In this document: positions 33,822 through 41,902 of the stretch, piece after piece
Layout: every line of letters starts with the position of its first letter
Numbering within the stretch: position 1 is the stretch's first letter
Assembly: GCA_018712645.1 (NCBI GenBank)
Contig: DVGO01000015.1
Location: forward strand, 1-54,602
DNA length: 54,602 nt
Direction of reading: 5' to 3'
Source: Candidatus Faecousia faecavium
GTDB lineage: Bacteria; Bacillota; Clostridia; Oscillospirales; Oscillospiraceae
Notes under the pieces: generated by a model
Seen by the model: the letters and a program-made list of their open reading frames with translations, nothing else
What the model was told of the DNA's origin: nothing
Databases searched by the model: none
Translations under genes and position numbers: made by a program

Positions 33822-33853
33822 AAACCCGCCTGGGGAAATCCTCAGGCGGGTTT
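33822..33853. terminator. Bidirectional terminator between convergent genes
   Basis: AAACCCGCCTG/CAGGCGGGTTT with a short inner stem, flanked by A-rich and T-rich tracts. It serves the phosphatase on the plus strand and the lipoprotein on the minus strand. Confidence 0.85.
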
Positions 33854-33860
33854 ATATTAT

Positions 33861-34652
33861 TTATTCTACCGCATAGAACAGATCCAGCAGCTGCTGAGTT
33901 TTATCCTCTACAAAGCTGCTTACTGTCAGGGTAACACCATATTGTCCGACTGTATAATCCATAATCTGCAAAGTATAGTAAGGCACACCCTGGGTCATTG
34001 CCTGGGTTTTCATTGCCCAGTGCTCCTGTCCCAGGAATTCAACCTGTACTTTCTCCATAGATGATACTTCCAGCCCCATCTGGGCATAGCTCTGCACAAG
34101 GGTATCCTTTTGTTCGAGGAGCGTGTCCACAACTTCCTCCTCGCTCAAAACCATGTATGCCAGCCGTTCCTGCAGTCCCAACTGGGTATACAATACGTTT
34201 ATCGTAGCCAGTTCGTCCGCATTTTCTGCCTGCATATCCATAATCCGGGTAATTTGCGCCATGCCCTCGGCAAGTTCAGTGTCAGCCAGCAGTTCTTCTA
34301 CATTATCCGGAAGTGTCTGAAGCTCCTCCGCACTGTAATAAACCCAGCTTTCATCCAGTTGGCATCCATAACCGGCATAAGAATTGGTGTAAGTACCACC
34401 TTCCATGCGGCCCAGTGCTGCAGATTCCTGATCCGCGTTCTGCAGAGCTTCTGTGGTTTCCGGAGGCACAGTTTCCTCGGCGGCTGACTGTGTGGGCACA
34501 GCAGCAGGTGCTGTGGTGGTGACCTCTACACTGCTCTGGGTAGGATTCGGTTCAATTTGCCCGGAAACAGGCGGCTCATCCTTGGCACATCCACAGATCA
34601 TCAGGGCCAATGCCAGCATTGCAGCCGGGAGAATCATGCGTTTTCTGTTCAT
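33861..34652 (-). CDS. Hypothetical lipoprotein with Thr/Pro-rich linker
   Basis: 263 residues. Signal MNRKR plus a hydrophobic core with lipobox ICGC (lipidated C22), then a low-complexity stretch rich in T, P, E and A (about 24-75), likely a wall-spanning linker, then a folded domain from NSYAGYGCQLDESWVYYSAEELQTL to the end. The opening of that domain resembles proteins that read like a PsbP/DUF1795-type lipoprotein fold, but I cannot confirm this. GGAAAGGA precedes the ATG at 34652. It is monocistronic. Confidence 0.8.
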   Translation of the reverse strand: MNRKRMILPAAMLALALMICGCAKDEPPVSGQIEPNPTQSSVEVTTTAPAAVPTQSAAEETVPPETTEALQNADQESAALGRMEGGTYTNSYAGYGCQLDESWVYYSAEELQTLPDNVEELLADTELAEGMAQITRIMDMQAENADELATINVLYTQLGLQERLAYMVLSEEEVVDTLLEQKDTLVQSYAQMGLEVSSMEKVQVEFLGQEHWAMKTQAMTQGVPYYTLQIMDYTVGQYGVTLTVSSFVEDKTQQLLDLFYAVE

Positions 34653-34705
34653 ATCATCTATCCTTTCCTCTTCTTTCTGGGAATGCCCCATGGCACTCTA
34701 TTGAC

Positions 34706-34733
34706 ATTGTACCATATGGTATAAAAAAGGCAA
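34706..34733 (-). promoter_or_regulatory. Promoter of the 33861 lipoprotein gene
   Basis: On the minus strand TTGCCT, 16 bases, TACAAT with TGG extension. A 12-base palindrome TACCATATGGTA (34710-34721) overlaps the -10 box and could be an operator. Confidence 0.6.
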
Positions 34734-34747
34734 TAGATGAGCGATAA

Positions 34748-35437
34748 TTATTTTATATTCGGCACAATCTCCTGTACTGTCAGTACATTTTCCTTCACGG
34801 TAAAGCGAATATCCACCCCGGCAAAGGGCAGACCGTACACCCGCTCCGGATTTCTCTGGTAGGACGGTCTGGGGTCATGGGACAGGACACCGATGGCGGC
34901 ATCCCGCTTGTCCTCTGGCAGCATTTCCAGCAGCTGCTGGGGAAACTCCACATTCAGCAGGAACTCCCCTGCCCGGTCGGTAAAACCGCCCACGGCATCC
35001 GGATGGCAATCCCCATAAGGGATATAGGGTTTGATATCAAAAATCGGCGTTCCATCCATCAAATCCGCACCGCCCACATGCAGGACGGTTCCGTAGTTTT
35101 TGGTCTGCTCCACACCCAGAAGGGTGACGCTGGATAACCCCAGATTGTTGGGCCGGAAGGGAGAGCGGGTGGCAAATACCCCCATCCGGGTATTTCCCCC
35201 CAGGCGAGGCGGACGCACCGTGGCAGACCATCCCTGGCGCACCGCTTCGGAAAACTGCCAGATCAGCCACAGATGGGAGAATTCCTCAATTCCTCGCAGA
35301 GCATCCGGATTGCGAAATTCCGGTTCAAATACAATGGTGGAGCGAAGCTCCTGCACCAATCCGCTTTGCCGTGGAATGCCGAACTTGCTGGAAAAATCGC
35401 TGTGCATCCGGGCAATGGCCTGTATTGTCGTCTGCAT
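34748..35437 (-). CDS. trmO: tRNA N6-threonylcarbamoyladenosine methyltransferase
   Basis: 229 residues of the TrmO/YaeB (UPF0066) family, which uses SAM to add a methyl group to t6A37 of threonine tRNAs. Family marks are SKFGIPRQSGLVQELRSTIVF, ALRGIEEFSHLWLIWQFSE, the highly conserved RPPRLGGNTRMGVFATRSPFRPN and DIKPYIPYGD; the C-terminal domain (SYQRNPERVYGLPFAGVDIRF) is present. It starts 1 base after the permease stop, so it is the last gene of the zinc-type ABC operon, an unusual partner. Confidence 0.95.
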   Translation of the reverse strand: MQTTIQAIARMHSDFSSKFGIPRQSGLVQELRSTIVFEPEFRNPDALRGIEEFSHLWLIWQFSEAVRQGWSATVRPPRLGGNTRMGVFATRSPFRPNNLGLSSVTLLGVEQTKNYGTVLHVGGADLMDGTPIFDIKPYIPYGDCHPDAVGGFTDRAGEFLLNVEFPQQLLEMLPEDKRDAAIGVLSHDPRPSYQRNPERVYGLPFAGVDIRFTVKENVLTVQEIVPNIK

Positions 35438-35438
35438 A

Positions 35439-36278
35439 TTACGCCCTCCGTTTCCGCAGGGTAAAGGTCAGGGCAAAAATAATTGCCAGAATCAAACTGA
35501 TGGCCGCACCGGCAGAGCAGCCGGTGTAATACGAGACACTCAAGCCGCCAATTCCTGCCGCCAGGGCAAACAAAACAGAAAAGCCGTGATATTGCCGCAG
35601 GTTTCGGGAGATATTGCGGGCAGAAGCACCAGGAAGCACCAGCAGAGAGTTGAGAATCAGCAGTCCCACGCTGGAAATACTCAGCGTTACCACCACCGCA
35701 ATGGCAACGACAAACAATGTCTGGGAAAGTCCCACAGGAATTCCTCGGGAAGAAGCCAGCTGGGGATGAATGGCAGTCAGGGTCAGACGGTTCGCACATA
35801 CCCCCCAGAACACCAGAACACACACCAGCGTCAGAGCCAGCAGGCCAATTTCCTCCGGGGTAACGGAGAGAATGTCACCGATGAGATACTGATTGTACTT
35901 GGTAAAGCTTCCGCCATTGAGGGTAGCAACAAAAATACCCAGGGCCACGGCGGTGCTGGAAAAGACACCAATGAGGGTATCCGCAGCCTGGTTGCTTCGG
36001 CTTTTTACATAAGAAAACAGCAGAGCAAACCCTACACTAAAACCTACCGCCGCCCACAAGGGTGCTGCCATGCCAAAAATGGCGCCGATGGCAATGCCGG
36101 TAAAGGCGGAATGGCCCAATGCATCGGAAAAGAAGCTCATCCGTCCCGTTACCACCATAGTTGAAAGCAGGCCGAACAAAGGCGCCATGAACAAAAGCGC
36201 CAGCAAGGCGTTCTGCATAAACTCCCAGCGGAGCATCTCCAGGGGCAGCAAATCGCAAAATCCATACCAAAGGCTCAT
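35439..36278 (-). CDS. znuB: Metal ABC transporter permease, ZnuB type
   Basis: 279 residues with eight or nine predicted helices of the ABC-3 family. GRMSFFSDALGHSAFTGIAIG near the N terminus is the family signature, and VVVTLSISSVGLLILNSLLVLPGASARNISRNLRQY is the second conserved block. A GTG at 36284 is in frame, but AGGAGG stands 6 bases before the ATG at 36278, which overlaps the znuC stop (36275-36277). Together with ZnuA and ZnuC it forms the importer. Confidence 0.9.
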   Translation of the reverse strand: MSLWYGFCDLLPLEMLRWEFMQNALLALLFMAPLFGLLSTMVVTGRMSFFSDALGHSAFTGIAIGAIFGMAAPLWAAVGFSVGFALLFSYVKSRSNQAADTLIGVFSSTAVALGIFVATLNGGSFTKYNQYLIGDILSVTPEEIGLLALTLVCVLVFWGVCANRLTLTAIHPQLASSRGIPVGLSQTLFVVAIAVVVTLSISSVGLLILNSLLVLPGASARNISRNLRQYHGFSVLFALAAGIGGLSVSYYTGCSAGAAISLILAIIFALTFTLRKRRA

Positions 36279-37027
36279 ACGCACCCTCCTTTCATATGAA
36301 ACGCCTGATGAAAGGCATCGGAAGAGAGCACCGCATCCGGCTTTCCCTGAATCCGCACACTGCGGTCAATCAGCACCACCTGGTCAGCATACCGGGGCAA
36401 CATGGAAAAGTCGTGGGTGGTCATCAAAATAGACAGGTCATAGGTCTTTCGGATTTCGTCCAGCATATCCATCAGGGTTTCCATTCCCTCCACATCCACG
36501 CCGGACAAAGGCTCGTCCAAAATCAGAATATTGGGCAGCGGCTCCAGGGCCAAGGCCAGCAGCACCCGCTGCAGTTCGCCGCCGGACAAGGTTCCCACCC
36601 GCTTGTCCATCAGCTCCCGGGCGTGAACCCGCTCCAGGCACTCGGAAACCGTCTGCCGCATCTGCTTGCTCAGACCCAAAAAGCTGGGACGCTTGCTCAT
36701 GCAGCAGGCAAACAAATCCGCCACGGATACCGGATCGCTGGGATCAAAGGCAGGGCTTTGGGGAACGTAGCCGATCCGTGGCTTTTTGCTGCGCTGCCCC
36801 GGCTCAGAAAAGGCAATGACGCCGCTGTATTCCCGCTGGCCCAAAATGGTTTTTAAAAATGTAGATTTGCCGGCACCGTTGGGGCCGATCAGCGCCACCA
36901 TCTCCCCGCAGTGGACATGCAGGTTGATATCCGTCAAAATCGGGTCCGTTCCGATTTTCACCGACAGATTTTCCACCCGCAGACAGCAGGAATGGCCGCA
37001 GGAACCGCCGTGATGAGGAAAGTTCAT
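36275..37027 (-). CDS. znuC: Metal ABC transporter ATPase, ZnuC type, with His/Cys-rich N terminus
   Basis: 250 residues. Walker A GPNGAGKST, Q-loop YVPQSPAFD, signature LSGGELQRVLLALAL, Walker B ILILDEPLSGVD and the H-loop MTTHDFS. The first 16 residues read MNFPHHGGSCGHSCCL, with three His and three Cys before the nucleotide-binding domain proper; this looks like a metal-binding tag that could sense cytosolic zinc or receive it from the permease. The ATG overlaps the znuA stop (ATGA at 37024). It energises import through ZnuB. Confidence 0.92.
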   Translation of the reverse strand: MNFPHHGGSCGHSCCLRVENLSVKIGTDPILTDINLHVHCGEMVALIGPNGAGKSTFLKTILGQREYSGVIAFSEPGQRSKKPRIGYVPQSPAFDPSDPVSVADLFACCMSKRPSFLGLSKQMRQTVSECLERVHARELMDKRVGTLSGGELQRVLLALALEPLPNILILDEPLSGVDVEGMETLMDMLDEIRKTYDLSILMTTHDFSMLPRYADQVVLIDRSVRIQGKPDAVLSSDAFHQAFHMKGGCV

Positions 37028-37911
37028 TGCAGTGCCTCCTTTATGGTATCAATATTGTGGTACATGGCATCAAAATAGCTGTCCCCAGTCATGGCCATGT
37101 CCAGGGTATAGACTGCGCAGCCGGTCTCCCGGGAAATCACGTCTGCAGCAGAAACGCTGCCGCTTTTTTCCGTAAAAACCGCAGGCAGGCTGTGATGTTC
37201 TACATCTTCAATCAGGTGAATCAGTTCTTTGGCAGAAGCTTCACTACCGGATTCCTCTTCCACCGCTTCCAAAATGGTCAGGTCAAAGGCCTGGGCAAAA
37301 TAGGAAAATCCATCGTGGAACGTAATCAGTTCCCGACAGGACAGCGTTTCCAGCTGCTGCTTTCCATATTGCAGCAGCGCATCCAAATCTTCCTGCAAAT
37401 CGGTTAAATTCTGGGAAAAGGTCTGATCATACTCCGGATATTGTTCAGAAAGTCCCACACAGATATTCTGTACCATTTGCTTTGCATTTTCCGGGGACAG
37501 CCAGATGTGGGGGTCCTCCTCGTGATGATGTCCGTCATCATGGTCGTGGCCCTCATGGTCTTCCTCCGGGCAAATCAAGGTGATTCCCTGGGAGGCATCC
37601 ACAATCGGAGCATCCAGCAGAAGATCCCCCAGAAACTCCTCCAGCCCGGCACCGGAGATCACAACCATCTCGGCTGCCTCCACCGCCCGAACCTGGCGGA
37701 CATTCAACGAATAATCATGCAGGCAGGACACCTGCTCCGTCACCAGCCGGGTTACGGTGATGGGCGTTCCCTGACACAGGCGCAGCGTAAAGTCATACAC
37801 CGGCAAGGTGGTTGCCGCCACCTGGGTATTGGGTCCGTTTTCGGCGCAGCCGCCCAGCAGGCCAAGCAGCAACAGGGCAATCAAAAGGCGAATCAGTCGT
37901 TTCATTTTCAT
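37024..37911 (-). CDS. znuA: Zinc-type ABC substrate-binding lipoprotein
   Basis: 295 residues of the cluster A-I solute-binding family. Lipobox LGGC with C22. The expected metal ligands are H65 (SCLHDYSL), H135 (DPHIW) and the histidine of ITFHDGFSYFA near 199. A flexible His/Asp/Glu loop (119-135, HEGHDHDDGHHHEEDPH) is typical of zinc rather than manganese proteins. ATG at 37911. First gene of the operon znuA-znuC-znuB-trmO. No Zur or MntR box was recognised upstream, and no clean promoter either, although TTGACA lies on the minus strand about 45 bases before the start. Confidence 0.92.
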   Translation of the reverse strand: MKMKRLIRLLIALLLLGLLGGCAENGPNTQVAATTLPVYDFTLRLCQGTPITVTRLVTEQVSCLHDYSLNVRQVRAVEAAEMVVISGAGLEEFLGDLLLDAPIVDASQGITLICPEEDHEGHDHDDGHHHEEDPHIWLSPENAKQMVQNICVGLSEQYPEYDQTFSQNLTDLQEDLDALLQYGKQQLETLSCRELITFHDGFSYFAQAFDLTILEAVEEESGSEASAKELIHLIEDVEHHSLPAVFTEKSGSVSAADVISRETGCAVYTLDMAMTGDSYFDAMYHNIDTIKEALQ

Positions 37912-37999
37912 CTTCCCAACACTATGGTTTTCTACCTTTTAGCATATCATATTTGTCAAGACAGAAAGAAAAAGTTTCTGTTTCTCCCACTATGTCACG

Positions 38000-38028
38000 T
38001 TGCATTTTGGGAGAAAAAGGAGTATAAT
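38000..38028 (+). promoter_or_regulatory. Promoter of the heterodimeric ABC exporter operon
   Basis: TTGCAT, 17 bases, TATAAT, 28 bases before the TTG start. Confidence 0.8.
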
Positions 38029-38055
38029 CCTACCAGTATTTGTGAGGTGATCGGA

Positions 38056-39783
38056 TTGAAAAAACTTTTGCCGTATTTGAAAGGCTATGAAAGAGAATGC
38101 ATATTGGGGCCGCTGTTCAAACTTCTGGAAGCAGCCTTTGAGCTGATCGTACCATTGGTCGTTGCCCGGATTGTGGATCAGGGCATTGTCTCCGGTGACC
38201 AAGGCTATGTTGTCAAAATGTGCCTGGTAATGGTGGCGCTGGGCATCATTGGCCTGATCATGTCCGTATCCGCCCAGTATTTTTCCGCAGTGGCCGCAGT
38301 GGGTTTTTCCACCAAGCTGCGCCATGCGGTGCTCAAGCACATTCTGGGGCTGAGCTACAGCCAGATTGACCAGGTGGGCACCTCTACCATGATTACCCGG
38401 ATGACTTCTGACATCAACCAGGTGCAAAACGGTGTGAACCTGACCCTGCGGCTGCTGCTGCGCTCCCCTTTTGTGGTGTTCGGCGCCATGTTTATGGCCT
38501 TTACCATTGATTTTCAGGCGGCACTGGTGTTTGTGGGTGTGATTCCGGTTCTCTGTTTGGTGGTATTCGGCATTATGCTGATTACCATCCCGATGTACAA
38601 ACGAGTTCAGGGTGCCCTGGACACTGTGACCTCCGCCACCCGCCAGAATCTAACTGGCGTGCGGGTATTGCGGGCTTTCTGCAAGGAGGACAGCGAGATT
38701 GCTTCCTTTGAAAACAGCACCCAGAATCTGACGGTCAACCAGGTGTCCGCCGGGCGAATCTCCGGACTGATGAATCCCATGACCTATGTGATTATCAATC
38801 TAGCGGTGGTGATTCTGGTTCGAGTTGGCGCAGTTAAGGTAGAAAGCGGACTGCTGACCCAGGGACTGGTGATTGCCCTTTACAATTACATGTCTCAGAT
38901 TCTGGTAGAGCTGATCAAAATGGCAAATCTGGTCATTACTATAACCAAGTCCCTTGCCTGTGCCAACCGGGTTTCTTCTGTGCTGGAACTGAAGAGCAGC
39001 CAGGAAAACGGCAACCGCAGCGCAGAGCATCTTACGGGGAACGTGGAATTCCGGGATGTTTCCGCCCAATATGCCGGTGCTTCCAGCCCCTCTTTGGAGC
39101 ATATCAGCTTCACTGCTGAGCCGGGAAAAACCATCGGCATCATCGGCGGAACCGGTTCCGGCAAGACTACCTTGGTCAATCTGATTCCCAGGCTTTACGA
39201 CGCCGTCAGCGGACAGGTATTGCTGGATGGTGAAGATGCCGCATCTTACGACATGGTTTCCCTGCGCCGGGCCATTGGAGTAGTGCCTCAAAAGTCCGTA
39301 CTGTTCCAGGGAACCATCCGGCAGAATCTGCTCTGGGGCAATGAAAACGCCTCGGACGATGAGCTGTGGGCCGCACTGGAAACGGCGCAGGCAAGAGAAG
39401 TGGTCAAAGACAAAGAAGGAGAACTGGACGCGGAAGTGGAACAGGGCGGTCTGAATTTCTCCGGCGGACAGCGCCAGCGCCTTGCCATTGCCCGGGCACT
39501 GGTGCGCAAACCGAGAATCCTGATTCTCGATGACAGCGCATCCGCCTTGGACTATGCCACCGATGCCAATCTGCGCATGGCAATCCGCAATATGAAAAAT
39601 CCTCCCACAACCTTCCTGGTATCTCAGCGGGCAGCTTCCGTCCGGTTTGCCGATGAAATTCTGGTGCTGGACGACGGTGTACTGGTAGGAAAAGGCACCC
39701 ACAACCAGCTTTTGCAGCAGTGCCCGGTGTATCAGGAAATCTACTATTCCCAGTTTCCCAAGGAGGTGAAGGCAAATGGCTAA
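38056..39783 (+). CDS. ABC exporter half-transporter 1 (membrane domain plus ATPase)
   Basis: 575 residues: six membrane helices (about 1-310) and an ATPase domain with Walker A GGTGSGKTT, signature NFSGGQRQRLAIARAL and Walker B RILILDDSASALD. The residue after the Walker B aspartates is S in DDSASALD where a catalytic glutamate is expected, so this is the degenerate site of a heterodimer. The start is TTG 38056 (MKKLLPYLKGYERE), chosen because GAGGTGAT lies 6 bases upstream and because the longer frame runs back through the divergent znuA gene. The partner gene overlaps its end. Confidence 0.93.
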   Translation: MKKLLPYLKGYERECILGPLFKLLEAAFELIVPLVVARIVDQGIVSGDQGYVVKMCLVMVALGIIGLIMSVSAQYFSAVAAVGFSTKLRHAVLKHILGLSYSQIDQVGTSTMITRMTSDINQVQNGVNLTLRLLLRSPFVVFGAMFMAFTIDFQAALVFVGVIPVLCLVVFGIMLITIPMYKRVQGALDTVTSATRQNLTGVRVLRAFCKEDSEIASFENSTQNLTVNQVSAGRISGLMNPMTYVIINLAVVILVRVGAVKVESGLLTQGLVIALYNYMSQILVELIKMANLVITITKSLACANRVSSVLELKSSQENGNRSAEHLTGNVEFRDVSAQYAGASSPSLEHISFTAEPGKTIGIIGGTGSGKTTLVNLIPRLYDAVSGQVLLDGEDAASYDMVSLRRAIGVVPQKSVLFQGTIRQNLLWGNENASDDELWAALETAQAREVVKDKEGELDAEVEQGGLNFSGGQRQRLAIARALVRKPRILILDDSASALDYATDANLRMAIRNMKNPPTTFLVSQRAASVRFADEILVLDDGVLVGKGTHNQLLQQCPVYQEIYYSQFPKEVKANG

Positions 39784-41515
39784 TCAAATGGCAACGCTGA
39801 AAAAAGTCCTTTACCGCATTCGCCGCTACTGGCCCACCCTGGTCGCCACCGTGATTCTGGCAACCATCAATGTGGTCATGAGCCTGTACATCCCCATTCT
39901 GGTAGGAAATGCCATTGACTGCATTGTAGATCAAGGTCAGGTAGACTTTTCTGCCATGGGTATGTATCTGGAGCAGGTGGTTCTCTGCGCCGCAGTTGCC
40001 GCTCTTGCCCAGTGGGTAATGAATGAGCTGTGCAACCGGATGACCTATCAGGTAACCCGGGACATTCGGGATGAAGCCTTCCGTCACATTCAGGTATTGC
40101 CCCTTTCCTATCTTGACAAGCATCCCCAGGGAGATCTGGTCAGCCGGGTCATTGCAGATGTGGATACCTTCGCCGACGGACTGCTGATGGGCTTTACCCA
40201 GCTGTTTACCGGTGTAATGACAATCTTAGGCACCCTGATTTTCATGGTGCGGCTGCACTGGGGAACGGCTTTGGTGGTGGTGTGCATTACGCCGCTGTCA
40301 CTGGTGGTTGCCAATTTCATTGCCACACGCACTTACTCCATGTTCCGGCTGCAAACCCTGACCCGGGGCGAACAGACCGGCCTGATTGATGAAACCATCG
40401 GTAATATTAAAGTGGTGCAGGCTTTTGGCCATGAGGCGGCTTCTTTGGAGCAGTTTGACGAAATCAACGACCGGCTGCAAAAGGCATCCCTGCGGGCAAT
40501 CTTCTTCTCTTCCCTGGTCAATCCCTGCACCCGGTTTGTCAACGCTTTGGCCTATGCCGGTGTAGGGCTTACCGGTGCCTTGATTGCCATTGGCGGCGGC
40601 ATCACTGTCGGTAATCTGACCAGCTTCTTAAGCTACGCCAATCAGTACACCAAGCCCTTCAACGAAATTTCCGGTGTGGTGACGGAACTGCAAAATGCCC
40701 TGGCCTGCTCCGGCCGAGTCTTTGAGCTGCTGGAAACCCCGGCAAGAACGCCAGAGCCGGAACATCCCCAGTGCCCGGAAGAAATCCATGGCGCTGTGGA
40801 CATTCACAATCTGCAATTTGCCTATGATCCGGAAAAGCCCCTAATCGGTGACTTCAACCTGTCCGTAAAGCCAGGCCAGCGGGTGGCCATCGTCGGCCCC
40901 ACCGGCTGCGGAAAGACTACCTTCATTAACCTTCTGATGCGTTTCTACGATCCGGACGGTGGAGAAATCCTGCTCGACGGAGTCAACACCCGGAATATGA
41001 ACCGGCAGCAGTTGCGCCGCAGTGTGGGTATGGTGCTCCAGGACACCTGGCTGAAAGCCGGCACCATCCGGGACAACATCGCCATGGGCAAGCCAGATGC
41101 CACAGAGGATGAAATCATCGCTGCTGCCAAACAGGCCCACGCCCACAGCTTCATCCGCCGCCTGCCCCAGGGCTACGACACCTGGATTTCCGAAGCCGGC
41201 GGCAACCTATCCCAGGGCCAGAAGCAGCTGCTGTGCATTGCCCGGGTGATGCTGTGTCTGCCGCCGATGCTGTTTTTGGACGAGGCCACCTCTTCCATTG
41301 ATACCCGGACGGAAATCAAGATTCAGAAGGCCTTCGACACCCTGATGCAAGGCAGAACCTCCTTCATCGTTGCCCACCGGCTGTCCACCATTCAGGAAGC
41401 GGATGTGATTCTGGTTATGCGGAGCGGTCACATTGTGGAGCAGGGCCGCCACGAAGAACTTCTGCAAAAGCGAGGCTTCTACGCCCAGCTGTATCAGAGC
41501 CAGTTTGCCCACTGA
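39776..41515 (+). CDS. ABC exporter half-transporter 2 (membrane domain plus ATPase)
   Basis: 579 residues with six helices and an ATPase domain: Walker A GPTGCGKTT, signature NLSQGQKQLLCIARVM and Walker B MLFLDEATSSID, which keeps the catalytic glutamate. SQGQ in place of SGGQ is common in this partner. It is the active subunit complementing the degenerate 38056 subunit, as in BmrCD- or TM287/288-like multidrug exporters. The ATG lies inside the 3' end of the first gene (8-base overlap), and AAGGAGG is just upstream. A terminator follows. Substrate unknown. Confidence 0.94.
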   Translation: MANQMATLKKVLYRIRRYWPTLVATVILATINVVMSLYIPILVGNAIDCIVDQGQVDFSAMGMYLEQVVLCAAVAALAQWVMNELCNRMTYQVTRDIRDEAFRHIQVLPLSYLDKHPQGDLVSRVIADVDTFADGLLMGFTQLFTGVMTILGTLIFMVRLHWGTALVVVCITPLSLVVANFIATRTYSMFRLQTLTRGEQTGLIDETIGNIKVVQAFGHEAASLEQFDEINDRLQKASLRAIFFSSLVNPCTRFVNALAYAGVGLTGALIAIGGGITVGNLTSFLSYANQYTKPFNEISGVVTELQNALACSGRVFELLETPARTPEPEHPQCPEEIHGAVDIHNLQFAYDPEKPLIGDFNLSVKPGQRVAIVGPTGCGKTTFINLLMRFYDPDGGEILLDGVNTRNMNRQQLRRSVGMVLQDTWLKAGTIRDNIAMGKPDATEDEIIAAAKQAHAHSFIRRLPQGYDTWISEAGGNLSQGQKQLLCIARVMLCLPPMLFLDEATSSIDTRTEIKIQKAFDTLMQGRTSFIVAHRLSTIQEADVILVMRSGHIVEQGRHEELLQKRGFYAQLYQSQFAH

Positions 41516-41523
41516 TTCCTCAT

Positions 41524-41560
41524 AAAGCCGAATGCGTTTTCCGCATTCGGCTTTGATTTT
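41524..41560 (+). terminator. Terminator of the ABC exporter operon
   Basis: AAAGCCGAATGCG/CGCATTCGGCTTT, 13 pairs with a 5-base loop, then GATTTT. Confidence 0.88.
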
Positions 41561-41571
41561 GCAAAAAGGGC

Positions 41572-41600
41572 TTGCAAATTGCATTTTTCTGTGCTACCAT
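41572..41600 (+). promoter_or_regulatory. Promoter of the T-box-pheST operon
   Basis: TTGCAA, 17 bases, TACCAT with TGC extension, immediately upstream of the T-box leader. Confidence 0.65.
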
Positions 41601-41866
41601 AACGAGGATAGTCAAAAGCAATGATTGGGCCGCCTTGTATTGGCTTTGCCCCACACAGCGAAAGCGGGATGGTGTGAGCCGCTTGGGTGCAATACCGGGC
41701 TTTCTCCCAGGAGCTGCCGCCTGAACAGCAGTAGGGTGCGCCGGGTGACGCCGTTATCGGTCTTGGATGTGTCTGCATCTGAAAGTGCGCCGTTGTGGCG
41801 AATTGCGGGTGGTACCGCGGAAGGATTGCCTTTCGTCCCGATTTTAGGGATGAAGGGTTTTTTTAT
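41601..41866 (+). promoter_or_regulatory. T-box riboswitch, phenylalanine type
   Basis: The T-box core GGGTGGTACCGCGG at 41808-41821 contains the UGGN bulge that pairs with the free acceptor end of uncharged tRNA. Stem I elements (AGCGA, then GGTG in the distal loop) are seen at 41656-41675. A TTC triplet at 41702-41704 in the expected specifier region fits tRNA-Phe and the downstream pheS. The intrinsic terminator is CCTTTCGTCCC/GGGATGAAGGG (41828-41856) with a TTTTTTT tail. Uncharged tRNA-Phe should favour the antiterminator and allow pheST expression. Confidence 0.92.
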
Positions 41867-41902
41867 TTACTTTTTGTAGTCAACCTTTCAGGAGGAATCA
41901 AC

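Noticed and set aside
37441-38055. 205-codon upstream extension of the first ABC exporter gene
   Set aside because: It runs through the znuA gene on the other strand and through the exporter's own promoter; the TTG at 38056 has a proper ribosome site.
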